A stretch of 5,875 nt of DNA, taken from positions 1 to 5,875 of the forward strand of contig JAQUZZ010000068.1 of the NCBI GenBank assembly GCA_028691095.1, in the 5' to 3' direction. Source of the stretch: Alistipes sp. GTDB lineage: Bacteria; Bacteroidota; Bacteroidia; Bacteroidales; Rikenellaceae. Position 1 is the first letter of the stretch; every line of letters starts with the position of its first letter. A program made the position numbers and the translations under genes. Positions 1 to 5,875 of this stretch are shown here, piece by piece. The notes under the pieces are model-generated. The model was not told the origin of the DNA. It searched no databases and saw only the letters and a list, made by a program, of their open reading frames with translations.

Positions 1-1050
1 ATATTTCTTCAGGTGTTCCTGAATCTCATTCGACTCTTTGAGAGCGGCCGGCATCACCTCTTCCAGCGTTGGGTATTTCTGTGCCCGCTCGCTCTCGGAG
101 ATGCCCTGCATCTCAGCCCAACGACGCGAACCCTCGATGGTGATCTCCTGCGGTGTACGAATACCCGCAACCACATCCTCACCCTGAGCATTTACCAAAT
201 ACTCTCCGTTGAAGATGTTCTCGCCAGTGGCTGCATCGCGGGTAAAGGCTACACCAGTTGCAGAGGTCTCGCCCATATTACCGAAGACCATGGCCTGTAC
301 GGTTACGGCAGTTCCCCACTCGGCCGGAATGTTGTTCAATTTGCGGTAGAGGATTGCACGCTCGTTCATCCAGCTTCTGAAAACTGCGCAGATAGCACCC
401 CACAACTGCTCCCAAGGATCGTTCGGGAACTCTTTGCCCGTATTTTTCTTGATGGCAGCCTTGAAACGAACCACCAACTCCTTCAGATCTTCAGCCGTCA
501 GCTCGGTATCGTTTTTCACCTTGCGTTCCGCCTTCACCTCGTCGATGATCTCCTCAAACGGATCAACGTCCTCTTTACTCTGGGGTTTCATCTCCAGCAC
601 GACATCGCCGTACATCTGTACGAAACGACGGTAAGAGTCCCATGCGAAACGAGCATTCCCCGTTCTTTGGGCTACGCTCTCTACGGCCTCATCGTTGAGA
701 CCCAAGTTGAGAATCGTGTCCATCATACCCGGCATGGAGGCACGAGCACCCGAACGAACCGACAGCAAAAGCGGATTCTTCGTACTGCCAAACTCCATTC
801 CCATGTGCTTCTCTACGCCCTTCATTGCGGCCTCTACTTCGGTTTTGATCATTTTGATCACCTCTTCCTGACCATGGGTATAGTATTCGGTGCACACTTC
901 GGTAGTGATGGTGAATCCCGGAGGAACCGGAATGCCTACCAAGTTCATTTCTGCGAGGTTCGCTCCTTTTCCGCCGAGCAACTCTCTCATCTTCCCGTTA
1001 CCCTCGGCCTGTTTGTTTCCGAAGGTATAAACTCTTTTTACGTTTGGCAT
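1..1050 (-). CDS. ppdK: Pyruvate, phosphate dikinase, N-terminal part (runs off the left edge)
   Basis: PpdK interconverts pyruvate, ATP and phosphate with phosphoenolpyruvate, AMP and pyrophosphate in the cytoplasm. The frame is open for 350 codons from the ATG at 1050 to the window edge, without frameshift; family members are about 900 residues. What is present is essentially the ATP-grasp nucleotide-binding domain. Visible family signatures are [10 protein letters not shown] (residues 26-35), PVPPGFTIT (41-49), [21 protein letters not shown] (97-117, the glycine/arginine-rich ATP-site loop), PAEWGTAV (242-249), QAMVFGNMG (252-260), [10 protein letters not shown] (263-272) and [15 protein letters not shown] (282-296). 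The distal ATP-site motifs, the phosphohistidine domain and the PEP/pyruvate barrel lie beyond the edge, so catalytic completeness cannot be judged. The start is chosen because [11 protein letters not shown] matches the usual N-terminus; no Shine-Dalgarno precedes it. It is transcribed in the same direction as the two genes to its right but has a 235-base gap and its own promoter. The family assignment is secure. Confidence 0.97.
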   Translation of the reverse strand, partial: MPNVKRVYTFGNKQAEGNGKMRELLGGKGANLAEMNLVGIPVPPGFTITTEVCTEYYTHGQEEVIKMIKTEVEAAMKGVEKHMGMEFGSTKNPLLLSVRSGARASMPGMMDTILNLGLNDEAVESVAQRTGNARFAWDSYRRFVQMYGDVVLEMKPQSKEDVDPFEEIIDEVKAERKVKNDTELTAEDLKELVVRFKAAIKKNTGKEFPNDPWEQLWGAICAVFRSWMNERAILYRKLNNIPAEWGTAVTVQAMVFGNMGETSATGVAFTRDAATGENIFNGEYLVNAQGEDVVAGIRTPQEITIEGSRRWAEMQGISESERAQKYPTLEEVMPAALKESNEIQEHLKKY

Positions 1051-1142
1051 CTTTTGACTGTATTAAAATAGGAAATTATTAAAAATTCTCAAAAACACAG
1101 CGGCATTCCCCTAAAAAAACAGGAAGTCCGCGAATGGGTTCA

Positions 1143-1173
1143 CAAAAGTAGCCATTAATTTCAGAAATTGCAA
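1143..1173 (-). promoter_or_regulatory. Probable ppdK promoter, Bacteroidetes type
   Basis: Read on the minus strand, TTG (1173-1171) is followed by exactly 20 bases and then TACTTTTG (1150-1143), which matches the Bacteroidetes -7 consensus TAnnTTTG at every fixed position. Transcription would begin near 1136, leaving a leader of roughly 85 bases before the ppdK ATG. The assignment rests on motif match and position only. Confidence 0.6.
1157..1169. promoter_or_regulatory. 13-bp dyad inside the ppdK promoter spacer (candidate operator)
   Basis: AATTTCAGAAATT is a perfect inverted repeat (6-base arms around one central base). It lies entirely between the proposed -33 box (1171-1173) and -7 box (1143-1150), a place where a bound repressor would block polymerase. 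The dyad is seen directly; a regulatory role is inference. The arms are A/T-rich, so chance is possible. Confidence 0.3.
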
Positions 1174-1241
1174 GCCCCAGAACCATATAAAGTCCCCTAA
1201 AAGAAAGAAAGATAACGTTTCAGCGTGCGATAAGTTGAGTA

Positions 1242-1258
1242 TACGGAGCGATTCCGTA
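1242..1258 (-). terminator. Weak stem-loop after the EEP-family gene
   Basis: TACGGA (1242-1247) and TCCGTA (1253-1258) form a 6-bp stem with a 5-base loop, starting 27 bases past the stop codon of the gene at 1286-2275. No T-tract follows directly on the minus strand; a pyrimidine run comes only near 1210-1199. It may be a 3' end stem rather than a true intrinsic terminator. Read-through towards ppdK cannot be excluded. Confidence 0.25.
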
Positions 1259-1285
1259 CGCATCCTTACACGGGGTACAGGAGCG

Positions 1286-2275
1286 CTATCGTTGGAGTTC
1301 GACCCACACCGGCAAATGGTCGCTGTACCCCGCCTCGTATTCTCCCGCCCGAAAACTGCGTCGCGGATACCCTTTCCATGTTCCCTCGGTGAAGAGCATA
1401 TACTCCGCCACAAAAATTGCGGCTCGACCCGTAAAACGCAGCCCTTGGCTTGCCCTACACAGCGACTCACGCAACAAGATGTAGTCGAAGAGTTGGCGAC
1501 GATCCTGATAGATGAGTGTGCCATAACCCTGTCGTGCAAGCGCGCGAAAAGGGGTATATAACCCCTTTCGCTCCGTGGGTTGCACCTTCGGATTGGCATC
1601 CCTCACCCCCAGCAATCGACCCATCATCCGGTCGGCCGGATCCCGATTGAAATCCCCCAACACCAGAAACCGCGCCTCAGGATTCTCCCGATAGAGGCGA
1701 TCCACCACCTGTCGCAGGCTCTGCAAAGCCCCGTTGCGCAGGGATGCAGGGTTCATCATCGACGGGAGATGACACACCACCAAGGTCACCGTGTCGCCCA
1801 ACAGATCCCCCTCGACCACCAGCAGCTCCCGAGGCAACCCCGATCCGTGCACCTGCTTCACCTTGCTCGGGCAAAAGATCGCCCCGCGATAGAGGAGTGC
1901 CTGACTCATGCCACGACGATCCGACGTCGCACAATAGAGATAATTATAGTCGGAGCGAAGGGTGCTCACCAGATCGCGCACCGCCGTTTCGCTCTCCACC
2001 TCCTCTAAGGCGATCAGATCGGCCTTCAGATCCTCCACCACCCGAGCAAGATGCGCCAGTTTGGTCTGGTATCGTTCACTATTCCACCGCAAAGCGCCCT
2101 GTGGCGTATACTCCCGATCGCGCAACGAGGGGTGCGGCAGGGTGTCATAGAGCGACTCGACATTGTAGCAGGCCACCCGCAGTGTACGCTGTGCCGACCC
2201 TACGCCGACACCGCACACACACACTAACAGCAAAAGCCACCGACCCACACCTCGAACCATAACCCTATCCCTCAT
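1286..2275 (-). CDS. Exported endonuclease/exonuclease/phosphatase (EEP) family protein
   Basis: This 329-residue protein has the EEP (DNase I-like, metal-dependent phosphoesterase) fold signatures in order: CYNVESLYD with N38, LIALEEVES with the metal-binding Glu at about 92, CHLPSMM with H169, VLGDFNRDP with D208 and N210, LFDYILL with D264, and the terminal SDHLPVWVEL with D319 and H320. All expected catalytic positions are present, so it should be active. Substrate cannot be named: the family includes nucleases, sphingomyelinases and other phosphodiesterases. The N-terminus (RGVGRWLLLLVCVCGVGVGSAQ) is a signal peptide with likely cleavage near GSA-Q and no lipobox, implying periplasmic or secreted location. 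The ATG at 2275 is preferred: it begins 16 bases after the upstream pepP stop and has AGG at suitable spacing. The ATG at 2260 would also keep the signal peptide; an ATG at 2314 would overlap pepP by 23 bases and add a non-signal-like extension. Probably co-transcribed with pepP. Confidence 0.9.
   Translation of the reverse strand: MRDRVMVRGVGRWLLLLVCVCGVGVGSAQRTLRVACYNVESLYDTLPHPSLRDREYTPQGALRWNSERYQTKLAHLARVVEDLKADLIALEEVESETAVRDLVSTLRSDYNYLYCATSDRRGMSQALLYRGAIFCPSKVKQVHGSGLPRELLVVEGDLLGDTVTLVVCHLPSMMNPASLRNGALQSLRQVVDRLYRENPEARFLVLGDFNRDPADRMMGRLLGVRDANPKVQPTERKGLYTPFRALARQGYGTLIYQDRRQLFDYILLRESLCRASQGLRFTGRAAIFVAEYMLFTEGTWKGYPRRSFRAGEYEAGYSDHLPVWVELQR
2214..2224. repeat. Short CA/GT dinucleotide tract within the EEP signal peptide
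   Basis: Eleven bases of alternating CA (GT on the coding strand) encode most of the VCVC run in the hydrophobic core of the signal peptide. The tract has five full units. Gain or loss of one unit would shift the frame early in the gene. It is short by the standard of known phase-variable tracts. Confidence 0.6.
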
Positions 2276-2291
2276 TTGTGCCTGAAAAGCA

Positions 2292-3683
2292 TCAAGCCTG
2301 CATATAGGCCTCAATCTGTGCAGGGGTCACCGGCGGACGATCCGATCCCAACAAGCGGTTCCCCTCGGCGGTAATCAACATATCATCCTCCACGCGAATG
2401 CCTCCGAAATCCAAGAACTCCTCCACGCGAGCGTAATTCACAAATCCTCGATCCAGCCGCTCACGACGCCACTGCGCAATCAGAGCCGGAATAAAGTAGA
2501 GTCCCGGTTCGACGGTAATCACCATCCCCGGCCGCATCCGCTTGCCCATCCGCAGGGCGGAGAGTCCCGGTGTGTCACTACGCAGGGTCTGGGCATCATA
2601 TCCCACATATTTCTCTCCGATATTCTCCATATCATGCACGTCCAATCCCATCTGATGCCCTAAGCCGTGCGGCATAAACAGCGCCTGTGCCCCCACGGCC
2701 ACCGCTTCGTCCATGTCGCCTTGCATCAACCCCAACGACTTCAGCCCCTCGGCAATCACCCGTGCGGCCGCATTGTGCATCTCATAGTAACAAACCCCAG
2801 GGGTGGCCAGCTCAAACGTCCGCGCATTGGCCGCACGCACCACCTCGTACACCTCGCGCTGACGCGTCGTAAAACGACCGTTCACCGGAAAGGTACGGGT
2901 GAAATCGCTGCAATAGTTCATCGGGCCTTCGGCTCCCGCATCCACCAACAACAAGCGTCCCGACTCCAAGATCCCATCATAACGATGATTGTGCAGGGTC
3001 TCCCCATGCTGGCTTACAATCGACAGAAACGAGACGCCCGCACCGTCGCGCAAAGCCTCCGCCTCCAAGGCCGCCATGATCTCCTGCTCCTTTACCCCCG
3101 GCCGGCACAACGCCATAGCACGGCGGTGCATCCGGCCGGCTGTGGCGCACGCCTGTTCGATCTGCTCGATCTCCTCCGCCGCCTTCACTTCACGCAGCGC
3201 CACCACCGCCCGCGCCAAAGGCACGGAGACCTGAGCGCTCAACGCCTCAGGCGCACACTGCAACCACCGGCACTGACGCAAGGTGATCTCCCCTCGATAG
3301 GGGGGCAGAAAGTGCACCGTGCGACGAAGATGCCGTGCCTCGGAGAGCATCCGCTCCAACTGATCCAACGATCCGGTGTGCACCACGCCCACGGCCACAG
3401 CCTGCGCCTGGAGGGTGGGTTGCACCCCCATCCACACCTGGTCGTCCACCGTATACTCCGCTCCGAAAAGCCACGCCTCCCGAGTCTCCACGTCGATCCA
3501 TCCGACGCAATCGGGACGGTTCAATCCGAAAAAGTAGAGAAACGTGCTATCTTGTCGAAACCGAAACGTATTGCTCGGATAGTTTGCCGAAGCCTCGCCG
3601 TTGCCCGGCAACAGAATCACCCCCTGAGAGAGCTGCCCACACAACGCCTCGCGTCGTGCCTGATAAATTTCACGCTGAAACAT
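2292..3683 (-). CDS. pepP: Xaa-Pro aminopeptidase (aminopeptidase P, M24B family)
   Basis: The enzyme removes the N-terminal residue from peptides with proline in second position, using a dinuclear metal centre in the pita-bread fold. The protein is 463 residues from the ATG at 3683, normal for bacterial aminopeptidase P. Residues 1 to about 130 are the aminopeptidase P N-terminal domain (FRQDSTFLYFFGLNRPD); the rest is the catalytic domain. The five metal ligands are visible in their motifs: D248 in LLVDAGAEG, D260 in CSDFTRTFPV, H343 in HGLGHQMGLDVHD, E392 in TVEPGLY and E432 in GIRVEDDM; H339 and H350 are also conserved. No signal peptide is seen, so it is cytoplasmic. The start at 3683 gives MFQREIYQARREAL, which matches the usual family N-terminus; ATG at 3692 (three residues longer) is also possible, and neither has a properly spaced Shine-Dalgarno. 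First gene of a probable two-gene operon with the EEP gene. Specific peptide substrates are unknown. Confidence 0.96.
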   Translation of the reverse strand: MFQREIYQARREALCGQLSQGVILLPGNGEASANYPSNTFRFRQDSTFLYFFGLNRPDCVGWIDVETREAWLFGAEYTVDDQVWMGVQPTLQAQAVAVGVVHTGSLDQLERMLSEARHLRRTVHFLPPYRGEITLRQCRWLQCAPEALSAQVSVPLARAVVALREVKAAEEIEQIEQACATAGRMHRRAMALCRPGVKEQEIMAALEAEALRDGAGVSFLSIVSQHGETLHNHRYDGILESGRLLLVDAGAEGPMNYCSDFTRTFPVNGRFTTRQREVYEVVRAANARTFELATPGVCYYEMHNAAARVIAEGLKSLGLMQGDMDEAVAVGAQALFMPHGLGHQMGLDVHDMENIGEKYVGYDAQTLRSDTPGLSALRMGKRMRPGMVITVEPGLYFIPALIAQWRRERLDRGFVNYARVEEFLDFGGIRVEDDMLITAEGNRLLGSDRPPVTPAQIEAYMQA

Positions 3684-3750
3684 CCCTTCCATCAAAGAGG
3701 AACACGAATCGCACCCAGCCCACGCCGACGGATTCTCTCTCTTTGCTCTA

Positions 3751-3758
3751 CAAAATTA
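3751..3758 (-). promoter_or_regulatory. Probable -7 box of the pepP operon promoter
   Basis: On the minus strand TAATTTTG matches the Bacteroidetes -7 consensus TAnnTTTG at all fixed positions and lies 67 bases upstream of the pepP ATG, predicting a leader of about 60 bases. No clear TTTG/TTG -33 box is found at 19-21 bases upstream, so this is a weaker call than the ppdK promoter. Confidence 0.45.
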
Positions 3759-3797
3759 ACAAATTTCACCCCGCTTGCTATCTTTCCCGGCACAGTA

Positions 3798-3828
3798 TTG
3801 ACATTCCCCTCAAAAAACCGTTACTTTG
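3798..3828 (+). promoter_or_regulatory. Probable promoter for the deacetylase-ubiX unit
   Basis: TTG (3798-3800), a spacer of exactly 20 bases, then TTACTTTG (3821-3828), which fits TAnnTTTG except for T in place of A at position 2. The layout is the same as that proposed for ppdK. Transcription would start near 3835, giving a leader of about 23 bases before the ATG at 3858. This promoter diverges from that of pepP, with the two -7 boxes about 62 bases apart. Confidence 0.55.
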
Positions 3829-3857
3829 TAGCGTTTTAGCGTAAATTAGCTCATTGT

Positions 3858-4469
3858 ATGTATATACGTCCACCGCAATGGATTCAGCGTCTTTTCCCGT
3901 CGATCATCTGGACGATGCCCGAAAGCAACCACGTCTACCTCACCTTCGACGACGGGCCGACTCCAGGAGTCACCGAATGGATCGTGGATTGTCTGGCCGA
4001 ATATGATGCCCATGCCACCTTCTTCTGCTTGGGGAAGAACGCCGAACAACATCCGCATCTGTTTCGTATGATCGGTGAAGCAGGTCATCGCATCGGCAAC
4101 CACACTTACAGCCATCAAAAAGGGTGGGGGATGAGCCTCGAACGCTATATCGAAGATGTGGACTTTGCCAACGACATCCTCCATACCGACCTCTTTCGTG
4201 CCCCTTACGGACGCATCACACCAGCACAGGCACGTCGCCTGAGCGAACGCTACCACATGATTCTGTGGGATATTCTCAGTCGCGATTACAGCCAATGGGT
4301 CACCCCGCGACAGTGTCTCCACAATGTGACACGCCACGTCCAGGGCGGCTCGATTGTTGTGTTTCACGACTCGGTCAAGGCCTTCCGCAACCTGCGCTAT
4401 GCCCTGCCCCGAACCCTGCAATACATCAAAGATCAAGGGTTGATCTGCTCCTCGATCGACAATCTCTAA
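3858..4469 (+). CDS. Polysaccharide deacetylase family protein (NodB homology, CE4)
   Basis: This 203-residue protein is little more than a single NodB homology domain, which removes acetyl groups from N- or O-acetylated glycans with a metal ion. The five CE4 motifs are present in order: TFDDGP (29-34, D31 the predicted base and D32 a metal ligand), HTYSH (82-86, H82 and H86 metal ligands), RAPYGR (114-119), WDILSRDY (137-144, with W137 and D138) and VVFHDS (167-172, H170). An active enzyme is therefore expected. The N-terminus has a short hydrophobic stretch (WIQRLFPSIIW) but no convincing signal peptide, so its location is unclear. No Shine-Dalgarno precedes the ATG, and the start is set by the promoter at 3798-3828. 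The substrate (peptidoglycan, surface glycan or other) cannot be read from sequence. It is the first gene of a likely pair with ubiX, 51 bases downstream. Confidence 0.93.
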   Translation: MYIRPPQWIQRLFPSIIWTMPESNHVYLTFDDGPTPGVTEWIVDCLAEYDAHATFFCLGKNAEQHPHLFRMIGEAGHRIGNHTYSHQKGWGMSLERYIEDVDFANDILHTDLFRAPYGRITPAQARRLSERYHMILWDILSRDYSQWVTPRQCLHNVTRHVQGGSIVVFHDSVKAFRNLRYALPRTLQYIKDQGLICSSIDNL

Positions 4470-4520
4470 TCGCTCGCGTCATCTCATACCTCACGCCGTC
4501 TACGCTCACCCTCCCTTCCT

Positions 4521-5093
4521 ATGGAACGCAAACGCAATCTCATTATCGCCGTCACCGGAGCCAGTGGCTCCCGTTATGCGCGTCAACTCTGCCACCACCT
4601 CTTGTCGCATGAGGAGTTGGGGGAGATTGCCTTGATCGTCACCGATACGGGGATGCAGGTTGCCGCGTGCGAAGATTCGACCCAGTGGATGGAGTCTACG
4701 CGATGGAGTCGTTACGACAATCACGATCTGTTTGCTCCTCCGGCCTCCGGTTCGGCCTCTTATGACGCCATGGTGATTCTTCCGTGCTCCATGGGAACCC
4801 TGGGACGCATCGCCAACGGGATTTCAGCCGACCTGCTCGGTCGCGCCGCCGACGTCATGCTCAAAGAGCGGCGGAAGCTGATTCTGGTTCCCCGCGAAGC
4901 CCCCTTGAGCACGATTCATCTGCGAAATATGCTTCACCTCTCCGAAGCAGGAGCCGTGATTTGCCCGGCTTGTCCCTCGTTCTATTCTGCGCCCTCCTCC
5001 TTGGAGACCGTGTGCGACACCGTAGTCGAACGGGTGCTCTCCCTGCTGGGCGTCGAAGAGCCGCACTACGAATGGAGCGGCCGCTCCCGCTAA
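4521..5093 (+). CDS. ubiX: Flavin prenyltransferase UbiX
   Basis: UbiX attaches a dimethylallyl group to reduced FMN, making prenylated FMN, the cofactor of UbiD-type decarboxylases; it is cytoplasmic and not itself a decarboxylase. The protein is 190 residues, normal for the family. Visible signatures are VTGASGS (11-17, FMN-phosphate loop), ILPCSMGTLGRIANGISADLLGRAADVMLKERRKLILVPREAPLS (86-130) and NMLHLSEAGAVICPACPSFY (136-155). By motif spacing, R108, K115, E126, Y155 and R171 fall where the well-studied Pseudomonas enzyme has R122, K129, E140, Y169 and R185 (positions recalled), so the prenyl-phosphate site looks intact. PACPSFY has Cys where many homologues have Met or Ala. It lies 51 bases after the deacetylase gene with no obvious promoter or terminator between, so co-transcription is likely. 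No ubiD-like gene is in the window, so the client enzyme is unknown. Confidence 0.95.
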   Translation: MERKRNLIIAVTGASGSRYARQLCHHLLSHEELGEIALIVTDTGMQVAACEDSTQWMESTRWSRYDNHDLFAPPASGSASYDAMVILPCSMGTLGRIANGISADLLGRAADVMLKERRKLILVPREAPLSTIHLRNMLHLSEAGAVICPACPSFYSAPSSLETVCDTVVERVLSLLGVEEPHYEWSGRSR

Positions 5094-5120
5094 AAGATCC
5101 GTCGACATGACCCACCCACA

Positions 5121-5159
5121 TATAAAAAGAGACGCATGATGAATGCGTCTCTTTTTATA
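5121..5159. terminator. Bidirectional terminator between convergent genes
   Basis: A perfect 17-bp inverted repeat (5121-5137 and 5143-5159) surrounds the loop GATGA. Each arm contains AAAAAGAGACGCAT or its complement, so the RNA from either strand has a stem ending in CTCTTTTTATA, giving the U-rich 3' side both ways. It begins 28 bases after the ubiX stop and lies 16 bases past the stop of the minus-strand gene at 5175. It is well placed to end both transcripts. Confidence 0.85.
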
Positions 5160-5174
5160 ATCCCCTCTGTAATC

Positions 5175-5875
5175 TTACAGGGCTCCTTCCTGAAAATCAA
5201 AGCCGGAATTGACCGTGGAGCTCTCGCCACGCGTAATCGTTACGGCATTCGGGGTGTGATAGGTTTTCAACGAGGAGGCATTCGGGCCCATCTCAATCTG
5301 GATCCTATACTTTCCGGTAGCGATGGATTGGCTCATCTCATTGCCCGGAGCAACGCTCTCCGTATAGGCGTAGAGTGGGGCAGCCGTATAGTCAGAACCC
5401 TCTTTCCATAACTTAATATTGGTAACATAGACCCCTCCGTCATTGGTGTTCTTGAAGAGCATACTACCCGTAGGCACACGGTTGGGTGCATGCAATCGGA
5501 AGAAGAAGGTTTGGTTTTCCGTTGGGATTCCGTCATAGTAAGTTGGAATTTTTGAGTCCAAAACCGAAGTGTAATATCGCATAGACGAATAGGTTACATA
5601 TACCTTACACTGTCCGGTAAAACTGGTCGTATCCCCATCTTTCGTCCCTCCCACATGCCATATCCAGGCGGGATTCACCTCCATATTCGATTTGCAAAGG
5701 AATGAGGAGGGTGCATATAACGCATACCCCTGCACATAACCCCTGGCATCCACATCGACCGAGAAATCAGATTTCATGGTAGCTCCCGTCCAGTTGTTTT
5801 GGATAATCAGATCTGGAACCGTGGTAGAGGTAGAGTTCTCAAAGGTCACTCCACCATTCACCGTCGCTGAAACCG
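5175..5875 (-). CDS. Unrecognised probable surface protein, C-terminal part (runs off the right edge)
   Basis: The frame is open from the right edge to the TAA at 5177-5175, giving at least 232 residues; the true start lies outside. A GTG at 5861 is internal, since the frame continues upstream of it without a stop. I do not recognise a domain. The sequence is rich in Thr, Ser, Asn, Gly and aromatic residues with alternating beta-type stretches (for example FSVDVDARGYVQGYALYAP, CKVYVTYSSMRYYTS, YRIQIEMGP), no membrane helix, and only two cysteines (fragment residues 60 and 89), which could pair if exported. The style resembles beta-sandwich cell-surface, fimbrillin-like or lipoprotein-anchored proteins of Bacteroidetes, but no family signature supports naming one. 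G+C is lower in places than in the neighbours: 24 of 60 in 5401-5460 and in 5521-5580, against 33 and 40 of 60 in 2401-2460 and 2821-2880. Convergent with ubiX across a shared terminator. Confidence 0.8.
   Translation of the reverse strand, partial: VSATVNGGVTFENSTSTTVPDLIIQNNWTGATMKSDFSVDVDARGYVQGYALYAPSSFLCKSNMEVNPAWIWHVGGTKDGDTTSFTGQCKVYVTYSSMRYYTSVLDSKIPTYYDGIPTENQTFFFRLHAPNRVPTGSMLFKNTNDGGVYVTNIKLWKEGSDYTAAPLYAYTESVAPGNEMSQSIATGKYRIQIEMGPNASSLKTYHTPNAVTITRGESSTVNSGFDFQEGAL

Larger units (their letters stand above)
1107..1202 (-). repeat. Two direct copies of a 10-base motif flanking the ppdK promoter
   Basis: On the minus strand TTTTAGGGGA occurs at 1202-1193, upstream of the proposed -33 box, and again at 1116-1107, about 20-30 bases into the predicted leader. 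The copies are 86 bases apart in the same orientation and bracket the promoter. Nothing else in the window explains them. They could be paired regulator sites or coincidence in an A/T-rich intergenic stretch. Confidence 0.3.

Noticed and set aside
13..1071. A 352-codon open frame on the plus strand opposite ppdK.
   Set aside because: It is fully antisense to a frame with unmistakable PpdK motifs, and its translation is His/Leu/Arg-rich with no recognisable domain; it reflects codon bias of the real gene.
1111..1599. A minus-strand frame covering the region after the EEP gene, possibly a small gene in the ppdK upstream region.
   Set aside because: It begins inside the EEP gene in another frame, ends across the ppdK promoter and has no recognisable features.
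2312..2314. An upstream ATG as the start of the EEP gene.
   Set aside because: It would overlap the end of pepP and place a 13-residue non-signal-like stretch before the signal peptide; the ATG at 2275 fits better.
3753..3766. AAATT/AATTT inverted repeat in the pepP-deacetylase intergenic region as an operator.
   Set aside because: Only five A/T bases per arm in an A/T-rich stretch; expected by chance.
2667..3839. A 390-codon plus-strand open frame opposite pepP.
   Set aside because: Antisense to the well-supported aminopeptidase, of low-complexity His/Arg/Gln composition, and it runs into the divergent promoter region.
3846..4436. A 196-codon minus-strand open frame opposite the deacetylase gene.
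   Set aside because: The plus frame carries all five CE4 motifs and has a matching promoter; the minus frame is a shadow.
5861..5861. A GTG at this position as the start of the right-edge gene.
   Set aside because: The frame stays open upstream to the window edge with similar sequence, and no promoter or ribosome site is seen; the gene most likely begins outside.

Overview
The window looks like ordinary chromosome from a member of the Bacteroidetes, probably Bacteroidales; something near Alistipes/Rikenellaceae is a guess from overall gene flavour and a fairly high G+C. Supporting signs are promoter elements of the Bacteroidetes type (a TTG-like -33 box and a TAnnTTTG-like -7 box), starts that mostly lack a Shine-Dalgarno sequence, and protein sequences typical of that phylum. 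Six protein genes are visible, two of them cut by the window edges. I see no RNA gene, insertion sequence, CRISPR array, phage or transfer gene.

Layout: 1-1050 (minus) is the N-terminal 350 residues of pyruvate phosphate dikinase (ppdK). 1051-1285 is a 235-base intergenic region holding the ppdK promoter, a small dyad inside that promoter and a 10-base direct repeat. 1286-2275 (minus) is an exported endonuclease/exonuclease/phosphatase-fold protein, and 2292-3683 (minus) is an Xaa-Pro aminopeptidase; the two lie 16 bases apart and form a likely operon transcribed from near 3745. 3684-3857 is a divergent promoter region. 3858-4469 (plus) is a NodB-type polysaccharide deacetylase and 4521-5093 (plus) is the flavin prenyltransferase UbiX, probably co-transcribed. 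A perfect 17-bp inverted repeat at 5121-5159 separates them from a convergent minus-strand gene (5175 to the right edge), the C-terminal part of a larger, unrecognised, beta-rich and probably surface protein with lower G+C in places.

The genes do not form one pathway. PpdK is central carbon metabolism (pyruvate/PEP interconversion), PepP is peptide turnover, the EEP protein and the deacetylase probably act on phosphoester and glycan substrates that cannot be named from sequence, and UbiX makes the prenylated flavin cofactor for a UbiD-type decarboxylase not present here. I do not see convincing evidence for a new biological system. The points most worth a second look are the unrecognised protein at the right edge, the promoter-embedded dyad upstream of ppdK, and the dinucleotide tract in the signal peptide of the EEP protein.
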